Of a DNA stretch of 64,000 bases, positions 8,468 to 20,202 are shown piece by piece. This DNA is from Acidimicrobiaceae bacterium (GTDB lineage: Bacteria; Actinomycetota; Acidimicrobiia; Acidimicrobiales; Aldehydirespiratoraceae). Under the pieces are notes generated by a model. It was not told where the DNA came from, did no database searches, and was given only the letters and a program-made list of their open reading frames with translations. The stretch covers positions 117,033 through 181,032 of the forward strand of contig JAPPMP010000002.1 of assembly GCA_028819005.1 (NCBI GenBank). The letters are read 5' to 3'. Within the stretch, counting starts at the first letter, position 1. Each line of letters starts with the position of its first letter. The position numbers and the translations under genes are program-made.

Positions 8468-9382
8468 TCAGCCATGGGCCGAGCCGATGAGGTCGCTGAG
8501 TCGCCCCACCTCGTTGCGGTCGCACCATTGTTCGAACTCACTCTGTATCCGGATCGGTGCTCGAGGGTCAGCGAACGTGGCGGTGCCGACCTGAACCGCG
8601 CTGGCGCCTGCGAGCAGGTATTCCACCACGTCGATTCCACAGGCGACGCCGCCGACTCCGATGATCGGCAATCCCGAGACCGCCTCGTGGACGTCGTACA
8701 CAGCCCGCACCGCGACCGGGCGCATGGCAGCTCCCGACAGCCCGCCCCGCTTCGCTCCCAATACCGGAAGGCGGGTCTTGGGATCTATCACCATCGCCAG
8801 AAGCGTGTTGGTCAGAACCACGGCCTCGGCGCCGCCCGAGCGGGCGGCCGCGGCGATTTCTGCGATCTCGGGGGCGTTGGGGCTGAGTTTGGCCCAGCGG
8901 GGCCGACCGCAACCGGTTGTGGCCTCAATCGCGTCGGAAGTGGCGCCGGCACTGTGGGCGAACATGCGGCTGCGGTCTTCGAGGTTGGGGCACGACACGT
9001 TGACTTCAACCGCCACCACTGCCGGTGGTGCGTCTTTGAGCGCATCGGCGGCCTTGGAGTATTCGTCCACGGTGTTGCCCCAGATGCTGGCCACGATCGT
9101 GGCGCCCGTCGCCTCCAGGTCGGGCAGTTCATGCTCGAGCCAGTGGTGCACTCCCGAGCCCTGGAGCCCGACGCTGTTGATCATGCCGGCGGGAGTCGGA
9201 TGCACCCGAGGTGCGGGATTGCCCTCCCACGGCGTTGCCTTCATCGACTTGACCACCACTGCACCCAGTTCGGCCGGACGCAGGTAACGGGCGAACTCCG
9301 CCCCGTAGCCCACCGTGCCCGAAGCGGTCATTACCGGGGCTTTGAGCTTCACCGAGCCCACGGAGGTCGACAGGTCTGTCAC
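8468..9382 (-). CDS. pyrD: Dihydroorotate dehydrogenase, class 1B-like
   Basis: Oxidises dihydroorotate to orotate on an FMN (beta/alpha)8 barrel. The motif NVSCPN contains the catalytic Cys of class 1 enzymes (class 2 uses Ser), and GGLSGAAMRPVA and GVGGVACGIDVVEYLLAGA form the FMN-phosphate region. There is no N-terminal membrane helix. The frame starts at 9424 inside carB; I prefer the GTG at 9382 (304 aa), 7 bp after the carB stop. Class 1B enzymes normally pair with the Fe-S/FAD subunit PyrK, and no pyrK is next to it. Confidence 0.9.
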   Translation of the reverse strand: MTDLSTSVGSVKLKAPVMTASGTVGYGAEFARYLRPAELGAVVVKSMKATPWEGNPAPRVHPTPAGMINSVGLQGSGVHHWLEHELPDLEATGATIVASIWGNTVDEYSKAADALKDAPPAVVAVEVNVSCPNLEDRSRMFAHSAGATSDAIEATTGCGRPRWAKLSPNAPEIAEIAAAARSGGAEAVVLTNTLLAMVIDPKTRLPVLGAKRGGLSGAAMRPVAVRAVYDVHEAVSGLPIIGVGGVACGIDVVEYLLAGASAVQVGTATFADPRAPIRIQSEFEQWCDRNEVGRLSDLIGSAHG

Positions 9383-9389
9383 TGCGGGT

Positions 9390-12727
<3,338 letters not shown>

Positions 12728-12728
<1 letters not shown>

Positions 12729-13828
12729 TAGGCAACCGAGCCTGTCGTGTCCATGAGCCGCGCGAAATCCTCGAAGAGGTAGCGGCTGTCGTGGGGCCCT
12801 GGTCCCGCTTCAGGGTGGTACTGCACGCCGAACACCGGAAGGTCTTTGTGGAACATCCCTTCCAGAGCACCATCGTTGAGGCACAGATGCGTCTCAACGA
12901 CATCGGGAACAGAGCCGATCTCCACCGCGAAGTTGTGGTTCTGGCTGGTGATCTCAACCTTGCCGCTGCGCACATCCTTCACGGGCACGTTGCCGCCGTG
13001 GTGACCGAACTTCATCTTGAAGGTGGTCCCGCCCAGGGCCAGTGACAACACCTGATGCCCGAGGCAGATCCCGAAGATAGGCACGCGTCCGAGCAGTTTG
13101 GGGAGTTCGGTCACTATCGATCCGGCCATTTGCGGGTCACCGGGACCATTGGACAGGAAGACGCCGTCGGGCGAGGAGGCCAGCACGTCGGAAGCGGGCG
13201 TGTCTGCAGGCACGACCGTGACCGTTGCCAACTCTGAGAGATGACGCAGCATTGTGGACTTGACCCCGAGGTCATAGGCGACAACTCGGCGCGTGCCGCT
13301 GCCGATCGTGTAGGGCTCTCGGGTCGACACCACCGACACCAGGTCGACCCCGCTGGTCGTGGGGTCTGCGATTGCCGCCGCCTGCAGTTCATCGACGTCG
13401 GCCGAACCGAACGCTCCGGGCATGGCTCCGAAGTCGCGGATGTGACGGGTGAGACGGCGCGTGTCCACGCCTGCGATGCCGGCCAGGCCATGGCTGCGCA
13501 GGAAGCTGTCGAGATCCCCTTCTGAGCGCCAGTTGCTGTGTCGACGGGCCAGGTCGCGGATGATGACGCCGCGGCAGAACGGCCTGCGGGCTTCGTCGTC
13601 TGTGGGGTTCACCCCGTAGTTGCCGATGTGCGGGTAGGTGAACGTGATGACCTGTCCCGCATACGAAGGATCGGTGATCACCTCCTGATAGCCGGACAGG
13701 ACCGTGTTGAACACGACCTCGCCCGACACGATCCCGTCGGCCGAATCGGCTCCGATTCCTTCCCCTTCAAAGACTTCGCCGTCTGCCAACACCAGCCGAT
13801 AGGCGCGTGGCTGCCGAGATGCGCTCAT
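12728..13828 (-). CDS. carA: Carbamoyl-phosphate synthase small subunit
   Basis: Glutamine amidotransferase subunit that feeds ammonia to CarB. The N-terminal half holds the small-subunit domain ([14 protein letters not shown]...GEVVFNT). The class I amidotransferase domain has nucleophile C255 in FGICLGHQ and the His/Glu pair in [10 protein letters not shown] (H338, E340). The length of 366 aa is typical. The stop touches the carB start and the start overlaps the pyrC stop by four bases, so the pyr genes are tightly coupled. Confidence 0.97.
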
Positions 13829-15123
13829 CGTTGCGCGACTCCGTCGATCACCACGGCCTCTCCCTGGTAGATGGTGTGGCGCACTCTCCCCCGCAACGCC
13901 ATGCCCTCATAGGGCGTGTTGGAACTGCGGCTAGCCAATTCAGCTGCCGAGACTGTCCAAGCCGCGTCGGGGTCGATCACCGCGAGGTTCGCCATGGAAC
14001 CTTCCTCTATGGGCCCACCGTGGGCGCCGTTCAGGCCTGCTATGGCCGCTGGTCGCCAGGACATCGCCCCGAGCAGGGAATCGACAGGCATGTCAAGATA
14101 CGTGTTGGCCACCGCGAAGGCGGTCTCAAGCCCGAGCATCCCGGGAGGCGCGTCAGCGAAAGTCTGCTGCTTCGACTTGGAGGTGTGGGGCGCATGGTCG
14201 GTTGCGATCGCGTCGATCGTGCCGTCCGCAAGGCCCGCTCTCACCGCTTCAACGTCGGCGTCGGTGCGCAGCGGTGGATGAACCTTGTATACGGGGTCGT
14301 AGCTCTGACAGCACGCGTCGGTCAGGGAGAAGTGATGTGTCGCGGCTTCAGCGGTGACCGGCAGGCCGGCGGCTTTGGCCGCACGGATCATGGAGATCGA
14401 ACCGGCGGTCGACATGTGCTGGAAATGGACCCGTGCACCGGTGAGACGGCAGAGAGCGATGTCTCTCATCACCATCAACTCTTCTGCCTCAGACGGTTGT
14501 CCGGGGATTCCCAACCAACTCGACCACGATCCCTCGTGCATGTATCCGCCCTTGCTGAGGGATTCAACCTCGCAGTGCTGGGCCAGCACGATGGTTTCGC
14601 CGGGACACAGGTGTCCCAAGGAACTCGCATAATCCAACGCGGTGCGCATCAGTTTGTCGTCCTGCACTCCTGCGCCGTCGTCTGTGAAGATCCGAACGCC
14701 TGCACGGACGAGTTCAGCCATGGGAGCCAACGCCTCTCCCCTGCGGCCCACAGAGATTGCTGCTGAGGGGACGACATCGCATATCGCCGACTCGCCAAGA
14801 GCCCGCACTTCGCTTATCACCGACACGCTGTCCATGGCTGGGTCGGTGTTGGGCATCGCCACCACCGCGGTGAATCCGCCCAGAGCAGCCGCGCGGGCCC
14901 CGGTGTCGATGGTCTCCGCTTCTTCGTTTCCGGGTTGGCGGAGATGAACGTGAAGATCGACCAGACCGGGAGCGACAATGCAATCGCCGGCGTCGAGTTC
15001 ATGATCCGCGGTGAGTCCCGAACCGACGGCGAGGATCGTGCCCTCATCGCCGACGACCACATCGGCGCGTCGGGAGCCCTGCGCGTCGACCACTGTTCCC
15101 CCGCGAAGAGCCAGCGTGCTCAT
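13825..15123 (-). CDS. pyrC: Dihydroorotase
   Basis: Cyclises carbamoyl-aspartate to dihydroorotate. An amidohydrolase barrel with metal ligands in DLHVHLRQPG (H58, H60) and a later ATDHAPH motif containing the catalytic Asp. GGFTAVVAMPNTDP follows the usual pattern of class I dihydroorotases. The length of 432 aa is normal. It overlaps pyrB and carA by four bases on each side. Confidence 0.96.
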   Translation of the reverse strand: MSTLALRGGTVVDAQGSRRADVVVGDEGTILAVGSGLTADHELDAGDCIVAPGLVDLHVHLRQPGNEEAETIDTGARAAALGGFTAVVAMPNTDPAMDSVSVISEVRALGESAICDVVPSAAISVGRRGEALAPMAELVRAGVRIFTDDGAGVQDDKLMRTALDYASSLGHLCPGETIVLAQHCEVESLSKGGYMHEGSWSSWLGIPGQPSEAEELMVMRDIALCRLTGARVHFQHMSTAGSISMIRAAKAAGLPVTAEAATHHFSLTDACCQSYDPVYKVHPPLRTDADVEAVRAGLADGTIDAIATDHAPHTSKSKQQTFADAPPGMLGLETAFAVANTYLDMPVDSLLGAMSWRPAAIAGLNGAHGGPIEEGSMANLAVIDPDAAWTVSAAELASRSSNTPYEGMALRGRVRHTIYQGEAVVIDGVAQR

Positions 15124-16088
15124 GCCACCGCACTCTCTTGGTCGGCAAGACTGCCTTCTTCGACCAGATCGAGCCTCGAGCCGATCAGCACGAACAGTAC
15201 TGCCATGCGCACGGCAACACCGTTCGCGACCTGCTCGGTTATGACCGCATTGGGCCGGTCGGCAACTTCGCCGGCGATCTCGACGTCTCGGTTCATGGGG
15301 CCGGGATGCATGATCAGCGCACCGTCTTTGAGCCGGTCAGCGCGCGCCGCGGTCAGCCCGAACTCATGGTGGAACTCTCTCAGCGTGGGCACGGGAGCAT
15401 CATGTTGTCGCTCGAGTTGCATGCGCAGCAGATAACAGACGTCAATCTCTTCCACGACTTCGTCGAGGTTGTGGGTGGCGCTGACTGGCCAGCCTTCAAG
15501 ACTCGCCGGCAGCAGCGTCTGCGGGGCGACGAAGACGACCTCTGCACCCATTTTGGCGAACCCGATGGCGTTGGATCGCGCAACTCGCGAGTTCTTGACG
15601 TCGCCCACGATGGCAACACGCTTGCCGTCCAACTCTCCGAGATGTCGACGCGCGGTGAACAGGTCGGCCAGTGACTGGGTGGGGTGCTGGTTGCGTCCGT
15701 CCCCTCCGTTTATCACCGAGGCGTCGGTCCATTCGCGCACGCGCCAAGGGGCGCCTGCGCCGAAGTGACGCAGCACGATGCCATGGATGCCCATCGCAGA
15801 GATGGTCTCGATCGTGTCGCGCAAAGACTCGCCCTTGTTGGCCGAAGAACGTTTGACATCGAACCCCAAGGCGTCGGCGGATAGCCGACTGGCTGCGGTT
15901 GCGAAGCTGATTCGGGTGCGCGTGGAGTCCTCGTAGAAGACCAGGGCGACGGTCTTGCCTCTCAGAGCCGGGATTCTCGGGATTTTTCGTTCGCTCACCT
16001 CCACGTAGCGTTGGGTGAGGTCCAGCAGATAGTCGATGTCGTCGCGGTCGAGGTCGTCCATCGACAGCAGGTGCCGCAGGGCTTTCAT
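15120..16088 (-). CDS. pyrB: Aspartate carbamoyltransferase catalytic chain
   Basis: Joins carbamoyl phosphate and aspartate, the first committed pyrimidine step. The carbamoyl-phosphate loop FYEDSTRTRISF is at residues 51-62, and the chain contains LADLFTARRHLGELDGKRVAIVGD and MHPGPMNRDVEI. The length of 322 aa fits. No pyrI regulatory chain is adjacent, so control is probably by PyrR attenuation. It overlaps pyrR by four bases. Confidence 0.97.
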   Translation of the reverse strand: MKALRHLLSMDDLDRDDIDYLLDLTQRYVEVSERKIPRIPALRGKTVALVFYEDSTRTRISFATAASRLSADALGFDVKRSSANKGESLRDTIETISAMGIHGIVLRHFGAGAPWRVREWTDASVINGGDGRNQHPTQSLADLFTARRHLGELDGKRVAIVGDVKNSRVARSNAIGFAKMGAEVVFVAPQTLLPASLEGWPVSATHNLDEVVEEIDVCYLLRMQLERQHDAPVPTLREFHHEFGLTAARADRLKDGALIMHPGPMNRDVEIAGEVADRPNAVITEQVANGVAVRMAVLFVLIGSRLDLVEEGSLADQESAVA

Positions 16089-16582
16089 GAGATCTCCCCA
16101 AGGTCGACGCCGTCGCTGTTGACATCGACCATTTCAGCTCGGCGAGTCGGCAGGTTCTTGCCGACGAAGTCTGGGCGAATCGGAAGCTCGCGGTGGCCGC
16201 GGTCGACCATCACCGCCAGTTGAATCGCTTTCGGTCGCCCATAGCTGTGAATCGCGTCCAACGCAGCGCGTACGGTGCGACCCGTGTACAGAACGTCGTC
16301 GACCAACACGATGATCTTGCCCGTTGGATCGACCGGGATCACAGTAGCTGCTTCGGACATGATCGGTCGGAGATCAAAGTCATCGCGGTGCATGGTTGCA
16401 TCGAGGCTCCCAACGGGGACGTCGGCTCCTTCAATCTCACTGATGTCGCTCACCAAACGCTCGGCAAGACTCACGCCGCCTGTCTGCAGGCCAACAATCA
16501 CGACGTCTTCGCAGCCAGAGTTGCGTTCAAGGATCTCGTGGGCCATGCGCCGGATCGCTCGGGTTACATCGGGCGCTGTCAT
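16085..16582 (-). CDS. pyrR: Pyrimidine operon regulator PyrR (uracil phosphoribosyltransferase fold)
   Basis: RNA-binding attenuation protein that senses UMP; many members also have uracil phosphoribosyltransferase activity. The PRPP-binding motif is IIVLVDDVLYTGRTVRAAL, and DRGHRELPIRPDFVGKNLPT is the C-terminal signature. I chose ATG 16582 (165 aa; TAPDVTRAIRRMAHEI), which lies about 20 bp after the leader hairpin. An in-frame ATG at 16693 would add 37 residues but reads through the PyrR site and hairpin. It heads pyrR-pyrB-pyrC-carA-carB-pyrD. Confidence 0.93.
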   Translation of the reverse strand: MTAPDVTRAIRRMAHEILERNSGCEDVVIVGLQTGGVSLAERLVSDISEIEGADVPVGSLDATMHRDDFDLRPIMSEAATVIPVDPTGKIIVLVDDVLYTGRTVRAALDAIHSYGRPKAIQLAVMVDRGHRELPIRPDFVGKNLPTRRAEMVDVNSDGVDLGEIS

Positions 16583-16601
16583 TACCTGCGTCCTGGCTTG
16601 G

Positions 16602-16621
16602 AAAACACCCCCCGAGGGTGT
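16602..16621 (-). terminator. Attenuator hairpin in pyr leader
   Basis: On the minus strand, stem ACACCC / GGGTGT with a 5-base loop is followed by a short T-run (TTTC). It lies between the PyrR loop and the pyrR ATG, as expected for the terminator of a PyrR-controlled attenuator. The 6-bp stem and short T-run make it a modest terminator; the hairpin might instead hinder ribosome loading. Confidence 0.55.
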
Positions 16622-16669
16622 GCCGGCCAATCGCCGTTCTCGCTCTGCCACTGAGTTCTCCCGTCCATT

Positions 16670-16687
16670 CGAGCCTCGCTGGACTCG
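16670..16687 (-). promoter_or_regulatory. PyrR RNA-binding loop in pyr leader
   Basis: The minus strand reads AGTCCAGCGAGGCT (16685-16672) closed by a CGAG/CTCG stem. This matches at every position the PyrR-binding consensus I know (ARUCCNGNGAGGYU). It lies about 90 bp upstream of the pyrR start I chose and ahead of the hairpin at 16602-16621, the order seen in PyrR-regulated operons. Confidence 0.8.
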
Positions 16688-16711
16688 TTTCATGGTCGAG
16701 ACCTGAAGGTA

Positions 16712-17422
16712 TCACGCGTGCTCGGCTGCTCCACGGCACTCGCCTGTGGATTTCTCGAATTCGTCGCGCTGTGTCGGGCCGGCACTCCCGCTCTCGCCCG
16801 CTCCGCTCGCCCGGCCGCTCGGACCGGCACTCCCGCTCTCGCCCGCTCCGCTCGCCCGGCCGCTCGGACCGGGGGCGCGGCGCACAAAGACCGCTGGGTT
16901 CGAATCGTCGGCGGGGCGCAGGAGATCGAAACCGCAACGAGCGGCCAATTCCATCGACTTGACGTTGCTCGTCTTGATTTCAGCTAGAACCGCTGTCAGG
17001 CGACCATCAAGAGCCCAGGCGGCCAACAGGTTCACAGCTCGTGTGGCGAGACCTCGGCCCCGCGCCTCAGCGGCCAGCCACCAGCTCATCTCAGCCGCCC
17101 GCCGTGCTTTGTCGAGTCGGTACAGGCCCACCTCGCCGAGCAGCGCATCGCTGCCGGCGTCCGCAATGACCAGATCCAGCGCCAACCCCGCTCGACGGCG
17201 GACGTCGGTTCTTGATATCCACTTGCGGGCGTCTCGCAGAGAACGGTTTTCGGGGGCAACCGAATCGCTCAAGATCGCCGGGTCCATCCAGGCCTTCTCC
17301 AACTCGGGTGCGTCTGCGGTCTGCCACCGACGCAGGCGAATCAACTCGCACCCGAGGTCCGGCGCCTCCAACACGATCGCCCGACCGCTCAACTCAACCG
17401 TCCTCCGCTCCCCGGGTTTCAT
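16712..17422 (-). CDS. GNAT family N-acetyltransferase with repeat-derived C-terminal tail
   Basis: Predicted acyl-CoA-dependent acetyltransferase, RimJ-like subgroup. The N-terminal part CELIRLRRWQTADAPEL opens the fold, and EARGRGLATRAVNLLA is the acetyl-CoA pyrophosphate loop (R/QxxGxG/A type). Beyond about residue 180 the chain is low complexity, with two identical 15-residue blocks (PSGRASGAGESGSAG) from a 45-bp tandem DNA repeat. The frame starts at ATG 17422, overlapping nusB by 29 bp; a TTG ten codons later follows a good GGAGGA and is an alternative start. The substrate is unknown. Confidence 0.75.
   Translation of the reverse strand: MKPGERRTVELSGRAIVLEAPDLGCELIRLRRWQTADAPELEKAWMDPAILSDSVAPENRSLRDARKWISRTDVRRRAGLALDLVIADAGSDALLGEVGLYRLDKARRAAEMSWWLAAEARGRGLATRAVNLLAAWALDGRLTAVLAEIKTSNVKSMELAARCGFDLLRPADDSNPAVFVRRAPGPSGRASGAGESGSAGPSGRASGAGESGSAGPTQRDEFEKSTGECRGAAEHA
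16779..16868. repeat. Perfect 45-bp tandem duplication
   Basis: Two identical 45-bp copies at 16779-16823 and 16824-16868, plus the first bases of a third. They encode two 15-residue blocks at the end of the GNAT gene. The CCCGCTCTCGCCCGCTCCGC core resembles the dispersed repeats at 28661 and 50267. Confidence 0.9.
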
Positions 17423-17816
17423 TTGCGACCGCGCGCAGCACCCCGTTCAAGAAGCGGGGTGATTCGGATCCCGAATACTGCGAAGCGAGCTCCACTGCCT
17501 CGCTCAACACCACACCCGTCGGCACATCTTTGCGTTCACACAGCTCCCAGGTCGCCATGCGGGCGAGCACCCGGTCAACCACGGCCAGCCGATCAACGGT
17601 CCAGTCCATGAGGTGGGCGCCAATACGCTTGTCGTAGGCGGTGACCTGCCCAGCGACGCCCTCGATCATCTCCAGGGCATAGTCTTTCGGCGGCAGAGGT
17701 TTGGCTTTCAGGGCCGCCTGCAGCGAATCACCTGTGACCTCCATCTCATAGAGGAATCCCAGAGCTTCTTCTCGGGCCTCCCTACGGCTGCCGATGCTTG
17801 AGGGTCCCTCGTTCAC
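17394..17816 (-). CDS. nusB: Transcription antitermination factor NusB
   Basis: RNA-binding all-helical protein that, with NusE (S10), prevents early termination in rRNA operons. The 140-aa chain shows the N-terminal RREAREEALGFLYEMEVTG, then DWTVDRLAVVDRVLARMATWEL and VVLSEAVELASQYSGSESPRFLNGVL, all typical NusB segments. It follows efp with a four-base overlap, as in other actinobacteria. Confidence 0.93.
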   Translation of the reverse strand: MNEGPSSIGSRREAREEALGFLYEMEVTGDSLQAALKAKPLPPKDYALEMIEGVAGQVTAYDKRIGAHLMDWTVDRLAVVDRVLARMATWELCERKDVPTGVVLSEAVELASQYSGSESPRFLNGVLRAVANETRGAEDG

Positions 17817-18376
17817 GCGCGGCTGAGGTATTGACCTGAACGCGTGTCGATCTTGACCCGTTCGCCGGTCTCTATGAATAGCGGGACTTGGATCACGAGG
17901 CCGGTCTCGAGGGTGGCAGGCTTGGTGCCTCCCGAGGATCGATCCCCCTGCAGTCCAGGCTCAGTCGCGGCCACGGTCAACTCGACGGCCGCGGACATGT
18001 CAGTACCGATGATCTCAGATCCGAACATCAACAGGATGGCGGTGGAGCCATCGACGATGAAGTTGGCGGCGTCGCCGAGCGTGGCAGGGGCGACGCTGAT
18101 CTGCTCGTAGGACTCATTGTCCATGAACACGTAATTTTCGCCGTCACGGTAGAGAAACTGCATCTCGCGTTTGTCGATGTTGGCTCGTTCGACCTTCTCC
18201 CCGGCCCTGAACGTGCGTTCGACGGTCCCTCCGGCGCGCAGGTTCTTGAGGTTCGTGCGAACGAAGGCATGGCCTTTGCCGGGCTTGACATGTTGAAAGT
18301 CGACGATCTGGAAGAGTCCGTCATCGAGGTTTAGGGTCATCCCGTTCTTCAGATCGTTGGTTGTGATGACAGGCAC
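17813..18376 (-). CDS. efp: Elongation factor P
   Basis: Relieves ribosome stalling at proline stretches. Starting at GTG 18376 gives 187 aa, the exact family length, with AAGGAG just upstream; the longer frame from 18412 adds 12 residues without similarity. Domain I contains VKPGKGHAF with the lysine at the usual modification site, and the C-terminal end VKIDTRSGQYLSRA is the EF-P domain III signature. The start lies inside the end of pepP (28-bp overlap). Confidence 0.96.
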   Translation of the reverse strand: MPVITTNDLKNGMTLNLDDGLFQIVDFQHVKPGKGHAFVRTNLKNLRAGGTVERTFRAGEKVERANIDKREMQFLYRDGENYVFMDNESYEQISVAPATLGDAANFIVDGSTAILLMFGSEIIGTDMSAAVELTVAATEPGLQGDRSSGGTKPATLETGLVIQVPLFIETGERVKIDTRSGQYLSRA

Positions 18377-19575
18377 ACGAACTCCTTGGGATACTTTGTC
18401 AGCGGGCGGCACCCGTCTGTGGTGACGACCACCGTGTCTTCGACTCGCACACCTCCGTAACCGGGGAGATAGATCCCCGGTTCGACGGTGATTACCTGGC
18501 CGGGCGAAAGGATAGCGGTGTTGCCGCGACGCACCGCCGGCAATTCGTGAATGTCGAGACCGACGCCATGGCCAGTCCCGTGCACGAAGGCGTCTCCGTA
18601 TCCCCCGCGCGCGATGAAATCCCGGCAGACCCTGTCGATTTCTCCCGCTTCGACGCCGGCGCGCACAGTCGCGACTCCCTCCGCTTGAGCTCGGGTCACG
18701 ATGTCGTGGATCTCCACTGCCCGATCGTCGGGTGAACCGACGACGAACGTGCGGGTCATGTCGCTGCGATAGCCCTCGACCAGCGCCCCCGCGTCGACCA
18801 CCACCAGATCACCGTTCGCGAGCCGTCGCGAGCCCGCACAGGCATGGGGCAGCGCGGCGTTGGGGCCAGAGGCCACAATCGTGTCGTATGCAGGGCCATC
18901 GGCGCCTGCGGCACGCATGCCGTCATCGAGGATCTGCGCCAGCTCGCGTTCGCTCATGCCCGCAACGAACCGGTCCTGACTCTCTTCGAGCACCGAGTCG
19001 ACGATGTCGGCCGCGGTCTGGATGCGGATCAGTTCTGCCTCGTCTTTCACGCTGCGCAGTTCCGCGATCAAACCGACGCTCTCCGCCAGTTCCGCGGCGA
19101 GCGCGTCGGACAGGCGACGTTGATCCGCCCACACAATCCGGTCGGCTTCGAGTGCGACCCTCGCCGGGTCCGCGCCGTTGAGATCCTTGAGGATCGTGGC
19201 GACTGCCGCGACCCAGTCCGAGCCGATCAACACCTCTGCTTCGCAGCCCGACGCCTCGAGTTGAGACGGGGCCTGATCGCGATATCGACTGTCGGTGATC
19301 AACACATGGCGGTCCCTGCTGATGACAAGCACCCCGGCCGAACCTGTGAACCCGGTACACCAGCGGATATTGGTCAGGTCCGTGACGACCAACGCGTCAG
19401 CACCCTTCGCTTCGACCGCGGCTCGTACCCGTTCGCTGCGACCATGTGCGAGCAACGGCGGCAGGGGACTGTGCTTTCGCCGGGCGTAGCGTTGCTTTCG
19501 CCGGGCGTAGCCGGAGCCGCGTGGTCGTGTCATCGGAGTCTTGTCATCGGGAGTCGGGGCATCGGAGCCGTGCAT
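18349..19575 (-). CDS. Xaa-Pro aminopeptidase/dipeptidase (M24B)
   Basis: Metallopeptidase of the PepP/PepQ type that cleaves before proline. A creatinase-like N-terminal domain (residues about 50-170) is followed by the pita-bread domain with metal ligands in VDAGALVEGYRSDMTRTF, HGTGHGVGLDIHELP and VEPGIYLPGYGGVRVEDT. Linkage to efp is conserved in actinobacteria. The start is uncertain: the first 40 residues, including a repeated YARRK, come from tandem DNA repeats. ATG 19575 and ATG 19533 are both possible. Confidence 0.9.
   Translation of the reverse strand: MHGSDAPTPDDKTPMTRPRGSGYARRKQRYARRKHSPLPPLLAHGRSERVRAAVEAKGADALVVTDLTNIRWCTGFTGSAGVLVISRDRHVLITDSRYRDQAPSQLEASGCEAEVLIGSDWVAAVATILKDLNGADPARVALEADRIVWADQRRLSDALAAELAESVGLIAELRSVKDEAELIRIQTAADIVDSVLEESQDRFVAGMSERELAQILDDGMRAAGADGPAYDTIVASGPNAALPHACAGSRRLANGDLVVVDAGALVEGYRSDMTRTFVVGSPDDRAVEIHDIVTRAQAEGVATVRAGVEAGEIDRVCRDFIARGGYGDAFVHGTGHGVGLDIHELPAVRRGNTAILSPGQVITVEPGIYLPGYGGVRVEDTVVVTTDGCRPLTKYPKEFVCLSSQPTI
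19473..19511. repeat. 21-bp tandem duplication at pepP 5' end
   Basis: Two near-complete copies of gctttcgccgggcgtagcgtt (second copy 18 bp) lie within the first codons of the M24 peptidase gene and give the repeated YARRK peptide. Confidence 0.85.
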
Positions 19576-19683
19576 CGGAGCCGCGTGGTCGTGTCATCGG
19601 AGTCTTGTCATCGGGAGTCGTGACATCGGGAGTCGTGACATCGGGAGTCGGGGCATCGGGAGTCGTGACATCGGGAGTCGGGG
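19512..19683. repeat. Minisatellite block upstream of pepP
   Basis: Two levels of repetition. A 45-bp sequence occurs identically at 19512-19556 and 19576-19620 (period 64). Then five 15-bp units (catcgggagtcg plus tga or ggg) run from 19609 to 19683. The block fills the space between the aroQ stop and the body of the pepP gene. Confidence 0.92.
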
Positions 19684-19686
19684 CAT
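19594..19686 (-). other. Repeat-encoded upstream ORF (30 codons)
   Basis: The 15-bp units contain ATG in one frame, so an ORF of 30 codons runs from ATG 19686 to TGA 19594, encoding about five M-(S/P)-R-L-P units. It is in the same frame as the pepP start but ends 19 bp before ATG 19575. No good ribosome-binding site is visible. It may be chance or a leader ORF affecting pepP translation. Confidence 0.25.
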
Positions 19687-19712
19687 CGGAGCCGTGCGCG
19701 GGAGCCCGAATA

Positions 19713-20153
19713 TCATGAAGCGAGTTGTGCTGCGACGGCTTCTATCGCGAGGCGATAGCCGTCACCGCCGAAACCGACGATCGACCCGGTGGCCACCGGA
19801 GCAACGACCGAAACATGGCGCCACGATTCGCGAGCCTTGGGGTTGGACAGATGGAGTTCGACTATGACTCCTGAGAACGCGGCCAGTGCATCGTGAATGG
19901 CCCACGAAGAGTGAGTCAGAGCGCCCGGATTGATCACGATGGCAGCCGCCCGATCTCTAGCGCCCTGGATCGCCTCGATCAGTTCCCCTTCGTGGTTGGA
20001 CTGAAAGTGCTCGATCTCCAGATCGTGGTCGGCGGCGGTCGCGCTTGCGGTGGCGACGTGGTCCGCGAGGGTCTCGGCGCCGTATACGTCGGGTTCTCGG
20101 CTGCCCAACAGATTGAGATTGGGTCCTGACAGAAGCAGAACAACAGAACTCAT
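19713..20153 (-). CDS. aroQ: 3-dehydroquinate dehydratase, type II
   Basis: Third step of the shikimate pathway. The 146-aa protein has the type II signature: LLLSGPNLNLLGSREPDVYG with the catalytic Arg and Tyr, then NPGALTHSSWAIHDAL, and ELHLSNPKARESWRH with the catalytic His. It follows aroB in the gene order aroK-aroB-aroQ. Confidence 0.96.
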   Translation of the reverse strand: MSSVVLLLSGPNLNLLGSREPDVYGAETLADHVATASATAADHDLEIEHFQSNHEGELIEAIQGARDRAAAIVINPGALTHSSWAIHDALAAFSGVIVELHLSNPKARESWRHVSVVAPVATGSIVGFGGDGYRLAIEAVAAQLAS

Positions 20154-20202
20154 GAACGGTCTCCAGTCGCTACGCCCAACTCGAGTGCTGAATCAGAGGC
20201 GG

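Noticed and set aside
19609-19683. Regular 15-bp repeats as a possible CRISPR array
   Set aside because: The units are directly adjacent with no unique spacers and no cas genes; this is a minisatellite.
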